From: Gammaproteobacteria bacterium
GTDB taxonomy: Bacteria; Pseudomonadota; Gammaproteobacteria; Enterobacterales; Alteromonadaceae
Reading direction: 5' to 3'
NCBI GenBank assembly: GCA_018815765.1
Contig: JAHIWM010000175.1
Span: 1 to 41,990 of the forward strand
DNA length: 41,990 bases
Shown here: piece after piece, positions 8,475 to 16,230 of the stretch
Layout: every line of letters begins with the position of its first letter
How positions within the stretch are numbered: the first letter of the stretch is position 1
Notes under the pieces: model-generated
What the model saw: the letters and a program-made list of their open reading frames with translations, nothing else
Databases searched by the model: none
What the model was told of the DNA's origin: nothing
Made by a program: the position numbers and the translations under genes

Positions 8475-9230
8475 TTAAGCGGATAAGTGTGGCAGTAACA
8501 GGGAAATAAACTCCTGCTGATGAGAAATAAAAGGTGCATGCGATGCTTTTTGCAGTATCTCGACATGCAGACCCGGGCTTAAGTTTTGTAATAAAGGCGC
8601 TATAGCGACAGGAACTAAAGAGTCCAACCGCCCTAAAATGTTAAAAACCGGCTGCGTCAGAGCGGCAAATTCTTGCCGTAAATCCAAGGTCGCCAACAAC
8701 TCTAGTCCACCTTGTAAAGCAGTGGCTGAAGGTAAAGCTAAACTCAAGACGGCTTGTTTTAATAGTTTAATATCCTGACGCGCAGTGCTGCTGCCCATCG
8801 CCTGAATCGCCAGAAAACGCTCCACTGTTAAAGCCAAATCCTGCTGCAATTGCCCAGCGAATTGCTGCATTACCCTGCTTTCCATACCAGGCCAGTTCTC
8901 TTTCGCCATAAAACAGGGTGAACTGGCAATTAAACCCAGTTTTTTCACTTTATCGGGATAACGGCTGGCTAAAGCTATGGCCAGTAAACCACCTAAAGAC
9001 CACCCCAGCACTGTGCTTTGAGCAGGAATTTGTTTAGCCAGTTGGGCCAAGACGCTATCGATATCATAAGAAACTGGACAAGGGGATAAACCAAAACCAG
9101 GCAAATCCGGCGTATGAATATCTAACCCGGATGGCAAGGCCAACACCAGCTGCGACCAGACCTGATGGTTTAAACCCCAGCCATGCAATAACACTAGTGG
9201 GTTTTGGCTAAATTTTATTTGTTCGCTCAT
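8475..9230 (-). CDS. bioH: Pimeloyl-ACP methyl ester carboxylesterase BioH
   Basis: An alpha/beta hydrolase that removes the methyl group from pimeloyl-ACP methyl ester, ending the disguised fatty acid route to the pimelate moiety of biotin. From MSEQIKFSQN the protein is 251 residues, close to the known BioH length of about 256. The motif PLVLLHGWGLNHQVW lies at the N-terminus. The nucleophile is Ser78 in VLGWSLGG. The acid is Asp in LGRLDSLVPV and the base is His in KASHAPF. A longer reading (start at 9401) would run through the comF start and adds 57 residues with no BioH character. ATG 9242 is a close alternative. It is divergent from comF, as in many gammaproteobacteria, which supports the symbol over a generic hydrolase. 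Confidence 0.9.
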   Translation of the reverse strand: MSEQIKFSQNPLVLLHGWGLNHQVWSQLVLALPSGLDIHTPDLPGFGLSPCPVSYDIDSVLAQLAKQIPAQSTVLGWSLGGLLAIALASRYPDKVKKLGLIASSPCFMAKENWPGMESRVMQQFAGQLQQDLALTVERFLAIQAMGSSTARQDIKLLKQAVLSLALPSATALQGGLELLATLDLRQEFAALTQPVFNILGRLDSLVPVAIAPLLQNLSPGLHVEILQKASHAPFISHQQEFISLLLPHLSA

Positions 9231-9284
9231 CCGCTCGGCCATACTTGCTGTTATGTCTGGCCTTTTATCAAAGCAGGGATGCAG

Positions 9285-9986
9285 ATGCAAGCGACTTTGT
9301 TGCAGCAACTGGTGCATAAGCTGGCGCCGAACTGCTGCCTCTGGTGTCAGATGCAGGTTCAGCAGCCGCAGGCCCAGCTTTGTGATTTTTGCCATGCTCA
9401 TTTACCCAGCCTGGATTTAAGCTGGGTTGAGCACAATGCGTTGCTGTTGCCGCAAGTAGCGCAAGGGTTAACCCGCACCAAATTTGACAGCCTTTACAGC
9501 TTAAGTTGGTACAAACAACCTTACCGGCACTGGATCAGCCAGTGGAAATTTCAGCACCAGCATGCTGCAGGTGAGTTGTTATGTCAGTTGATTTACCAGC
9601 ATGCGGTGCTTTATCAGCAACAAGGCGGGCCATTGCCGGACTGCATCAGCTATACGCCAGTATCCAACAAAAGGTTGCAGGAAAGAGGATTTAATCAGGC
9701 AAAACTACTGGCACTGCAGCTCTCTGCTGCCTGGCAAAAACCTTGTGTCAGTTTGTTTCAAAGCCCGGATTTAATACCCCATCAAATTGGGCTGAACCGC
9801 AAAGAGCGGCTGGCGAATCTGAAAGGAAAAATTCAGCTGAAAGAACGTCCCCTGCCTGCTCACGTGACTTTGGTGGACGACGTGATCACTACGGGGGCCA
9901 CTCTGGATTATCTGAGCTCTTTGCTCAAGGCCAAAGGAGTCCAGACCGTCAGCGTCTGGACTCTGGCCATCACCCGGGCTTTTTAA
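9285..9986 (+). CDS. comF: ComF family protein (GntX-like phosphoribosyltransferase domain)
   Basis: A 233-residue protein of the ComF/GntX family, implicated in DNA uptake or use of DNA as nutrient in relatives. The N-terminal zinc-finger-like region has CCLWC and CDFC pairs (Cys 18/21/33/36). The C-terminal phosphoribosyltransferase fold has the PRPP-binding loop VTLVDDVITTGATLDYL at about 194-210, and RGFNQAKLLA is the usual family motif upstream of it. AGGG at 9275-9278 lies 6 bases before the ATG at 9285. An ATG at 9279 and an upstream ATG at 9204, which would overlap bioH, are less likely. The stop overlaps the convergent carboxypeptidase gene by 4 bases. Confidence 0.9.
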   Translation: MQATLLQQLVHKLAPNCCLWCQMQVQQPQAQLCDFCHAHLPSLDLSWVEHNALLLPQVAQGLTRTKFDSLYSLSWYKQPYRHWISQWKFQHQHAAGELLCQLIYQHAVLYQQQGGPLPDCISYTPVSNKRLQERGFNQAKLLALQLSAAWQKPCVSLFQSPDLIPHQIGLNRKERLANLKGKIQLKERPLPAHVTLVDDVITTGATLDYLSSLLKAKGVQTVSVWTLAITRAF

Positions 9987-12538
9987 TGCGCTTCTTCTTC
10001 GTTGGCTTCTTCGCCTTCACCATCAGAGGATTCGGCGCTGAACATTTTGCCAAAATACAGCGCATTGATCAGTAAGCGGCTGGAGCCGACAAAATAGCCG
10101 CGGAACACCGGATTATCTGTCATGCCAATCACACGGCCTTCGCCGTGATTATGCGCAACGACTGCCGCACCTTCAGCGATACGGCTGACGTATTCAGGTG
10201 CGGTATAACCCGCCAGTTGAGGTTTATCTGTATACAGAGCCACATTGATAAATGGCTCTTCACCGGGGGCTAATAAGAAGGTGCCATTTTTAAAGACTGG
10301 CAGGTTTTTAGTCGACAGACCAAAAGTTAAAGGATGACTTAAATCCAGTTGAGTCTGGTAAATAGCACCGGCAATACGGCGCTGACCGGCCAGACTTTCT
10401 TTATCGGCATAACTTAAACCTTGATCAACAATCAGCATACTCATGTCTGCTGAGTTCCAGGCTTTAGTTTTCAGCAAACCGGAGCGCACCAGAAATGCTG
10501 CACCACCTTTATGGCCCCACAACACACCGCCTTTTTTCGCCCAGTCATTCAGCTGTTGCTGCTCTTTTTGTTGCAAGCTATTGTAACTGCCGTCCGGTAA
10601 AATAATGTGTGTGTAGCGGGACAAATCGACCCGGCCTAAACGCTGAGGCTCGATCAAACTTGGCGATAGGCCCGCCAGTTTTTCCAGATTAAACCAAACT
10701 TCGCCGGCCTCAGTGGAATTGACATCAGGGCCTGCCACCAAGAGCACATTTGGTTTAGTTACAGGTACAAAACCATTACTGCCTAAATCCTGGCCCTTGG
10801 CGGTTAAACCCGAAGTGAGGGCAGTAATGGCTAAACCGGCCTCTTGTTGTGCTTTGCCTAAACGTTCAAACCAGTTGTTGTGCTGCTGCAAACCAGCGGC
10901 AATGATGATAGCTCCAGCACTAAAAGCTTGTTCTCCGTCAGCAGTTTTAGCAAAAAAAGGCTTGCTGGCAGCGCGTAATACCACACCTTGATCTAACAGC
11001 GCCTGAGTGAGCAAAGGTGCCTTTTGATCGGCCCAGTCAAAGGCATAGGCATAAGCACCGGCCGATGGCATCAACACTGATTCAGGCTGCGGTGACCATT
11101 GCTCTTCACCAACTCCTGAAGGCTTACGGCCTACAGCACTGAATTCAATATTAAAGGCATAAGGTAAAGTCCAGGCCGATACGTCGTAAAAGGTATTGTC
11201 CTGAAAGTTGGTCTGAGTGCTGAAAGCGGCTTTTAACAACAGATACTGTGGCTGTTGCAGTGGAATATAATAAGCCTGACCTTTTTGGTAAGTCTGGCCT
11301 TTATGCTGCCACCTTTCATTGATGGGGTAAGCTTTGATCTGATGTTGTTTTAATAAAGCCAGCAGTGCCTCTAAGCGGGTTTTATCTGCAGCCTCAGCAA
11401 TCACATAGCCCTGAGTCGCATCATCGGCGGCGAGACGCTCTGACTCCAGTACAAAAGCCTTTTGATAACTTTGCAGCGCATTTTTCTGCGCCACTGAACC
11501 GCGAAGGGTCGACAGCGAAGTAATATACTGATTTTCCACAGTTTTGCTAAAAGGTAAAGGCCCGTTAATGCTGTCCTGCAAATGACCACGGCTGCTGGCC
11601 TGCTCAAATAAAATACCCACGCTGGCGTTGACGTCAGGGTAAGTAGAGCCTTTACCTACATAAAAATCGTCAAAGCTTTCTTCGGTGTAATACAAACGAC
11701 TTTTTTTATCTAAAGCTGCAGCATGGTAATCGGCAATTTTAGCCGTCAGTTGTTGATTGGCGGTTGGTGTTAAAGGGTAAGTACGGGTTGGAATACCAGG
11801 CTGAAAAAAGAAGGTACTGTTTGGGCCCATTTCATGAAAATCGCCTACCACAACAGGGCGCCATTTATAAAACTGAGCAATACGGGCACGGCTTTCCGGA
11901 TGTTCTAACGGCAGCCAATCGCGGTTTAAGTCAAACCAATAATGGTTAGGACGACCATTAGGCCAGGGTTCAATGTGCTCACGGCTTTGTGGGTCGGCAA
12001 CAGGTGATTTGCCTTTGTGCATATTGGCCCAGGTGGCAAAACGCTCTAGCCCATCAGGATTTAAACTCGGCTGGATCAGAATAATGGTATTTTTTAGCCA
12101 GTTTTGCACTTCGGCGTCGGTACTGGTCAGTAAATGATGAGCGACCTGCACCGATGCATTAGGGCCACTAGACTCATTACCATGTACGCCGTAACCCAAC
12201 CAAACCACCAGCGGTAAGTCTTCGGCTAGTTCAGTGCCTGTCGACAGCTGGGCTATATGTTGTAAGCGGATTTGTTCCAGTTTTTTTAAGTTTTCGGGGG
12301 ATGAGATGATCAACTGCAATAAAGGTTTCTGTTCATGAGTGTGGCCAATGATCTCCAGCTGAGCTTTATCTGAGCCTGCAGAGAGTTGTTGGAAATACAT
12401 TTGAATTTGATCATGGCGTAAATGCCATTCGCCCACAGGGTAACCAAAAAATTGTTCCGGGCTTTGTGGCGCTGCCATTGAGAACTGGCTGCTTAACCCC
12501 AATACTAAAGCACTGATGATAGTTGTTATTTTGTACAT
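9983..12538 (-). CDS. Secreted M14 family zinc carboxypeptidase
   Basis: An 851-residue exported peptidase with a signal peptide (MYKITTIISALVLGLSSQFS, cleavage near AA-PQ at about 22-24). The M14 zinc site is HGNES (H119, E122), with the third ligand His probably in VVGDFHEMGP (about H235). Substrate-binding residues typical of the fold include PSLNPDGLERF and WFDLNRDWLP, and a probable catalytic Glu lies in LFEQASSRG. The region after the catalytic domain (about 350-830) looks like the glutamine-amidotransferase-like C-terminal part common in large bacterial M14 proteins (LPDGSYNSL, KKGGVLWGHKGG). The end is an acidic tail rich in Glu. GGGAG lies just before the ATG. It probably works in the periplasm or medium in peptide scavenging. 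Confidence 0.9.
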   Translation of the reverse strand: MYKITTIISALVLGLSSQFSMAAPQSPEQFFGYPVGEWHLRHDQIQMYFQQLSAGSDKAQLEIIGHTHEQKPLLQLIISSPENLKKLEQIRLQHIAQLSTGTELAEDLPLVVWLGYGVHGNESSGPNASVQVAHHLLTSTDAEVQNWLKNTIILIQPSLNPDGLERFATWANMHKGKSPVADPQSREHIEPWPNGRPNHYWFDLNRDWLPLEHPESRARIAQFYKWRPVVVGDFHEMGPNSTFFFQPGIPTRTYPLTPTANQQLTAKIADYHAAALDKKSRLYYTEESFDDFYVGKGSTYPDVNASVGILFEQASSRGHLQDSINGPLPFSKTVENQYITSLSTLRGSVAQKNALQSYQKAFVLESERLAADDATQGYVIAEAADKTRLEALLALLKQHQIKAYPINERWQHKGQTYQKGQAYYIPLQQPQYLLLKAAFSTQTNFQDNTFYDVSAWTLPYAFNIEFSAVGRKPSGVGEEQWSPQPESVLMPSAGAYAYAFDWADQKAPLLTQALLDQGVVLRAASKPFFAKTADGEQAFSAGAIIIAAGLQQHNNWFERLGKAQQEAGLAITALTSGLTAKGQDLGSNGFVPVTKPNVLLVAGPDVNSTEAGEVWFNLEKLAGLSPSLIEPQRLGRVDLSRYTHIILPDGSYNSLQQKEQQQLNDWAKKGGVLWGHKGGAAFLVRSGLLKTKAWNSADMSMLIVDQGLSYADKESLAGQRRIAGAIYQTQLDLSHPLTFGLSTKNLPVFKNGTFLLAPGEEPFINVALYTDKPQLAGYTAPEYVSRIAEGAAVVAHNHGEGRVIGMTDNPVFRGYFVGSSRLLINALYFGKMFSAESSDGEGEEANEEEAH

Positions 12539-12663
12539 TGTTATTCTCCCTTTCTGGCCGCTACCTTAGCAATAAAAAGTCCGGCCCGACAAGCGGGGCT
12601 GGCAAGGCACAAGAAGTCAGAGTATCATAGCCATTAACCTAGTAATTTAGTCAGGTACTACCG

Positions 12664-13242
12664 ATGATCACCATTTCAGAACAGGCGCAGAGCCATTTTC
12701 GTAAGCTGCTGGAAAAACAGGCCGCCGGCACTCATATCCGTGTCTTCGTGGTCAACCCGGGCACTGTTTCTGCGGAATGTGGCGTGTCCTACTGCCCTGC
12801 CGACGCGGTAGAAAGCACAGATTTAGAGCTGCCATTTGAAGGCTTTATGGCGATAGTGGATGCTGAAAGCAAGCCATTTTTAGTCGATGCCGAAATCGAT
12901 TTTGTTACCGATCAGATGGGTTCTCAGTTGACGTTAAAAGCGCCAAACGCCAAAGTACGTAAGGTGAACGACGACGCTTCGTTGAAGGAAAAAGTGCAAT
13001 ACGTCATAGATGCGGAAATTAACCCTCAATTAGCCAACCATGGAGGCCGTGTCTCAGTGGTAGAACTGACGGACGATGGTATTGCTGTACTACAATTTGG
13101 CGGTGGCTGTAACGGTTGTTCACAAGTCGATTTAACCTTAAAAGAAGGTATCGAAAAAGAACTGTTGCAACGTTTTGCCGGTGAATTAACTGCAGTCCGT
13201 GATGTCACCGATCACCAGCGTGGTGAGCATTCTTACTACTAA
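12664..13242 (+). CDS. nfuA: Fe-S biogenesis protein NfuA
   Basis: A 192-residue scaffold/carrier that holds a 4Fe-4S cluster and passes it to target enzymes. The N-terminal part is a degenerate A-type carrier domain ([28 protein letters not shown]). The C-terminal NifU-like domain (about 108-185) has [11 protein letters not shown] and the cluster-binding CxxC in [20 protein letters not shown]. Length and domain order are typical. It is next to bioH/comF, as in Escherichia coli, apart from the inserted M14 peptidase gene. A terminator follows. Confidence 0.97.
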   Translation: MITISEQAQSHFRKLLEKQAAGTHIRVFVVNPGTVSAECGVSYCPADAVESTDLELPFEGFMAIVDAESKPFLVDAEIDFVTDQMGSQLTLKAPNAKVRKVNDDASLKEKVQYVIDAEINPQLANHGGRVSVVELTDDGIAVLQFGGGCNGCSQVDLTLKEGIEKELLQRFAGELTAVRDVTDHQRGEHSYY

Positions 13243-13263
13243 GCTGTTGTTTGTATAAGCGAC

Positions 13264-13290
13264 AAAGGCCACTTGATGTGGCCTTTATTA
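13264..13290 (+). terminator. Intrinsic terminator after nfuA
   Basis: A 9-bp stem, AAAGGCCAC / GTGGCCTTT, with loop TTGAT is followed by an A/T-rich tract (ATTATATT). The run of T is imperfect. Confidence 0.75.
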
Positions 13291-13315
13291 TATTGATGTT
13301 AAAAGGAATTCCGGG

Positions 13316-14335
13316 ATGAAACTGCTGATCTGTTTATTTGCCTTGCTGAGTTTTCAAATCAGTTTTCAAAGCCATGCCGCTATTATTTTGCAGTACCATC
13401 ATGTCAGCACTCAAACGCCTCGATCTACCAGTGTCACGCCGGAAGAATTTCGTGTTCATTTGCAGTATTTAAAAGATCATCAGTATCAGGTGATAGGTTT
13501 AGATACTTTGTTAGCACAGCTGCAACAAGGCAAAGAACCAGCCGATAATGCAGTGGTCATCACTTTTGACGATGGTTTTGACAATATCTATCTGCAGGCC
13601 CACCCGATTTTGCAGGAATTTGATTTTCCTTATACGGTGTTTTTAAGCCCGGCTTTAATAGACCGTAAAGAAGGCCCTGTGATGAGCTGGCAACAAATCA
13701 AACAGCTGCAAAAAGACGGCGTTATTATTGCTAACCACAGCTCCTACCACGATCATCTGGCGGTGCCCAATAAAGGTGAAAGCAAAGCGCAGTGGCTCAA
13801 ACGTGTGAAAACCGATATTTTGCTGGCACAAACTCAACTGGAGCAGCAATTAGGCATCAAGCATAAATGGCTGGCTTACCCTTATGGCGAATTTAGTGTC
13901 GAGCTGGAACAGATGGTCAAAGAGCTGGGCTTTATTGGCATAGGCCAGCAATCCGGTGCTGTCGGCCTGAACAGCCTGATGACCCGCTTGCCACGTTACC
14001 CTTCATCCAGCCAGTATGCGGAGTTAAAACACTTCACACCTAAACTGAAAACTCTGGCTTTGCCTGTGACCAAGTATCTGGCTGCCGATCCGGTCAAAGG
14101 CCCGAATCCACCTACTTTAACTTTGCAAATCGATAGCTCAGATTTTAAAACCAGCCAGCTAAACTGCTTTAGCAATGGCGAGCCCATTAAAGTCACCTGG
14201 CTAAAACCCGATACCTTTAGCGCTAAAGCAGGCCAAAAGCTAAAAACCAGCCATAAACGTTATAACTGCACAGCACCTTCGTTGACGAAAAAAGGCTATT
14301 TCTACTGGTATTCCCAGCCTTGGGTGATGGATTAA
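13316..14335 (+). CDS. Secreted polysaccharide deacetylase family protein
   Basis: A 339-residue exported protein with a signal peptide of about 22 residues (MKLLICLFALLSFQISFQ, ending SHAA). The NodB fold is marked by ILQYHHVS at the mature N-terminus, VVITFDDGFDNIYLQ (metal-binding Asp pair) and ANHSSYHDHL (HxxxH metal ligands). LAYPYGEFS is the third conserved motif. The last about 90 residues form an extra domain I do not recognise. The substrate (chitin, peptidoglycan or another N-acetylated glycan) cannot be told. AAGGA lies 7 bases before the ATG. REP sequences begin directly after its stop. Confidence 0.9.
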   Translation: MKLLICLFALLSFQISFQSHAAIILQYHHVSTQTPRSTSVTPEEFRVHLQYLKDHQYQVIGLDTLLAQLQQGKEPADNAVVITFDDGFDNIYLQAHPILQEFDFPYTVFLSPALIDRKEGPVMSWQQIKQLQKDGVIIANHSSYHDHLAVPNKGESKAQWLKRVKTDILLAQTQLEQQLGIKHKWLAYPYGEFSVELEQMVKELGFIGIGQQSGAVGLNSLMTRLPRYPSSSQYAELKHFTPKLKTLALPVTKYLAADPVKGPNPPTLTLQIDSSDFKTSQLNCFSNGEPIKVTWLKPDTFSAKAGQKLKTSHKRYNCTAPSLTKKGYFYWYSQPWVMD

Positions 14336-14356
14336 TCTAAGGTTGTGTCATGCTTT

Positions 14357-14461
14357 CGATTACACAGCGTTGCAATGCCTCGCGATTGCACAGCGTTGCA
14401 ATGCCTTCGGCGATTGCAACCTACAAAACGTAGGATGCATTCGCCCGACGGGCAATGCATC
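14357..14461. repeat. REP pair (BIME-like) upstream of the RAYT gene
   Basis: Positions 14382-14461 form an 80-bp unit of two inverted REP palindromes placed head to head. The left one, read on the minus strand, begins GTAGGTTGCAATCGCC and folds on itself with one unpaired base. The right one begins GTAGGATGCATTCGCCC and folds likewise. The GTAG heads face each other across AAAAC. GTAG next to an imperfect palindrome is the recognised signature of RAYT-linked REPs. A partial arm copy at 14357-14382 (cgattacacagcgttgcaat) repeats at a 26-bp period. The unit recurs at 16146-16225 with 78 of 80 identical bases. Confidence 0.9.
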
Positions 14462-14523
14462 TTGCATCTCCGATTGTTCCAATCTACACCTATAACTTAA
14501 TTCCCCAACTTTGCTTTTGCTTT

Positions 14524-14964
14524 ATGGACTATCGGCGCTTGTGGTGTAAAGGCGGCACCTACTTTTTCACTGTAAACCTGCAGCAAAGACACAATAACCA
14601 TCTGCTGACGGAGCATATGCATTGCATTATTGAGTTGCCAGAGGGTGATGCGAATTTTGCTCTACGCTGGCGGCTAATTAAGTTGATATTTTCCAGAGCT
14701 TTGCCTGATACAGAGTCTCGTTGTTCCAGTAGACAAAAACGAGGAGAGCGCGGTATATGGCAACGCAGATACTGGGAACACCTTATCCGCGATCAAGCCG
14801 ATTTCAACGCTCATATGGACTATGTGCATTTTAATCCGGTGAAGCATGGCTGGGTAGAGCAAGTATCAGATTGGCCTTACTCAACCTTCCATTTGCTGGT
14901 TAAGCAAGGCGTATATTCTGCAGATTGGGCTGGTGGGGGAAATGATAAATTGTATCCGGATTAA
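14524..14964 (+). pseudogene. Internally deleted REP-associated tyrosine transposase (RAYT)
   Basis: The open frame from [19 protein letters not shown] has 146 residues and belongs to the Y1/HUH transposase family that moves REP sequences. Recognisable parts are the N-terminal YFFTVNL strand, [34 protein letters not shown], and [13 protein letters not shown], which carries the presumed catalytic Tyr. In the family, about 30-35 residues (a helix and the strand leading to the LPDH-type motif) lie between HLLT and the HxH motif. Here they are missing, and the frame joins directly as [13 protein letters not shown]. The HxH pair (HMH) and the Tyr remain, so the gene is in frame but lacks part of the fold. 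The size of the loss is my recollection of the family, not a computed alignment. The ATG at 14455 lies inside the REP and is not favoured. Confidence 0.8.
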
Positions 14965-14993
14965 AAACTCAGCATATAAAGCCATAAGTAGTA

Positions 14994-15015
14994 ATGCCTA
15001 GCGATTGCAACCTAC
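14994..15015 (-). repeat. REP half-copy downstream of the RAYT gene
   Basis: Read on the minus strand this is GTAGGTTGCAATCGCTAGGC, the GTAG head plus most of the first arm of the left REP seen at 14382-14461. The second arm has been lost or replaced. It flanks the RAYT gene on the side opposite the intact REP pair, and its GTAG contains the stop codon of the nucleosidase gene. Confidence 0.75.
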
Positions 15016-16028
15016 GGCTTCACCAACACAATTTGATCCAATAACCCCAACAGCAATTTGGTACCTGTGCCTGAGGCTATGGCGTCAAATACATTTTCGG
15101 CATTTTTGCCCTGTTGGCCGCCTGCTAAATCACTGACGGAGCGGATCACTATCCAATCGACTTCGTTAACAAAACAAACCTGAGCCACTGCGGCCGATTC
15201 CATTTCAGTGACCTCTGCCTGAAATACTTTTTGCAGCCATTGGCGGTACTGGGCATTGTCTAAAAACACCGAGCCTGTGACACCGTTACCACCCACTTTG
15301 ATTTGAATTGGATGCCCAGAAGGCATTTTGATTGGATCTATGGTGGCGACGGCTTTTTTAGTCAGCTCAACTAACTCTGGAGTGGCGGTGAAATAAGGCA
15401 TTTGCTGCGGGCTGTCCCAGCCTTGTTTAATCACGGCCATTTCTTCAGGAAAGATATACCCAAAGTTTTCATAAGCTGGTGAATGCGGGTCCTGCTTTTT
15501 ACGCTCTTGGTAGCTGGCCAATGCCTGTTCATAATAATCGGGCAGAATAAATTTGCCGGCTTTGGCCGGATCAGGGTTCACATAAACGGATTCATCATGA
15601 AAGTACCAGCGTTCAGGAATAGCGATATCACCAGGCTGGAATTGTGGATTAACAGCACCAGCAATACCCATCATCACAACCCGTTCGATAGGGAAATAAT
15701 CCAGCGCCATTTGCATTGTCATGGCGGCGTTTGGCACACTGACACCAGTGGTAAAAATGACTATGGGTTCACCTTTGTAGTGGCCTAATTGATACTTTAC
15801 GCCGCGGATGGTCAGTGTTTTTTCTATTTTTGCGTATTTAAGCCCTGCAAACGCCTCGTCAATAGCCTTAATTTCCGGCTCATAGGCGGCTACTATCGCT
15901 GTCCATTTATTGCTGGTGCTAAATTCTTTTGGACCATACTGACTAAAATCTTCGGCACTGACATTAAAGATAAATGCCGCAGCTAAAATCAGCGGTGGGA
16001 CTAAGACGCTGGATAGAAATTTTTTCAT
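15012..16028 (-). CDS. Exported nucleosidase of the PNP/UDP-phosphorylase superfamily (MTA/SAH nucleosidase-like)
   Basis: A 338-residue protein from MKKFLSSVLVPPLILAAAF. This gives a signal peptide ending near VSAEDFS; the longer frame to 16061 would put 11 polar residues before the signal. The nucleosidase/phosphorylase core shows VVMMGIAGAVNPQFQPGDIA (nucleoside-binding glycine motif), TEMESAAVAQVC (the EMES/EMEAA ribose-binding motif) and IVIRSVSDLAGG with the catalytic Asp. Cytosolic MTA/SAH nucleosidases are about 230 residues; this one is longer, with an export signal and an insertion around 170-210 (YEQALASYQERKKQD). The likely role is nucleoside cleavage in the periplasm, substrate unknown. 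The stop codon TAG lies within a REP head. Confidence 0.83.
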   Translation of the reverse strand: MKKFLSSVLVPPLILAAAFIFNVSAEDFSQYGPKEFSTSNKWTAIVAAYEPEIKAIDEAFAGLKYAKIEKTLTIRGVKYQLGHYKGEPIVIFTTGVSVPNAAMTMQMALDYFPIERVVMMGIAGAVNPQFQPGDIAIPERWYFHDESVYVNPDPAKAGKFILPDYYEQALASYQERKKQDPHSPAYENFGYIFPEEMAVIKQGWDSPQQMPYFTATPELVELTKKAVATIDPIKMPSGHPIQIKVGGNGVTGSVFLDNAQYRQWLQKVFQAEVTEMESAAVAQVCFVNEVDWIVIRSVSDLAGGQQGKNAENVFDAIASGTGTKLLLGLLDQIVLVKP

Positions 16029-16145
16029 AAGGCTCTGCTTCTGTGGTGGATTTTGCATCATAACTGCTTGTTATGCATACAGCTCCACCATAGGGCCTTT
16101 GGTAAGAGTTTGTAAAGCTTAGGATTGTAAAGTGACGTAGGTTCT

Positions 16146-16225
16146 GCGATTACACAACGTTGCAATGCCTTCGGCGATTGCAACCTACAAAACGTAGGAT
16201 GCATTCGCCCGACGGGCAATGCATC
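16146..16225. repeat. Second copy of the 80-bp REP pair
   Basis: Identical to 14382-14461 at 78 of 80 positions. The differences are G to A at offset 7 and G to A at offset 12. It lies between the start of the nucleosidase gene and the stop of the SCO1-like gene, only 5 bases from that stop, and could act as a transcript end or mRNA-stabilising structure. Bases just upstream (gtaggtt at 16137) look like another degenerate REP head. Confidence 0.9.
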
Positions 16226-16230
16226 AACTG

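Noticed and set aside
9204-9401. Overlapping N-terminal extensions of bioH (to 9401) and comF (to 9204)
   Set aside because: The two extensions run through each other's starts and add no family sequence. The internal starts at 9230 and 9285 give normal family lengths.
9743-10075. A 110-codon plus-strand frame overlapping the end of comF and the carboxypeptidase gene
   Set aside because: It lies out of frame over two well-supported genes and its product has no recognisable character.
14455-14964. Start of the RAYT gene at 14455
   Set aside because: The first 23 codons come from REP sequence and do not resemble the family N-terminus. The ATG at 14524 gives the expected [15 protein letters not shown] start.
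14382-16225. CRISPR array suggested by repeated palindromic units
   Set aside because: The two 80-bp units are about 1.7 kb apart with genes between them, and each is a REP pair with GTAG heads. There are no regular spacers and no cas genes.
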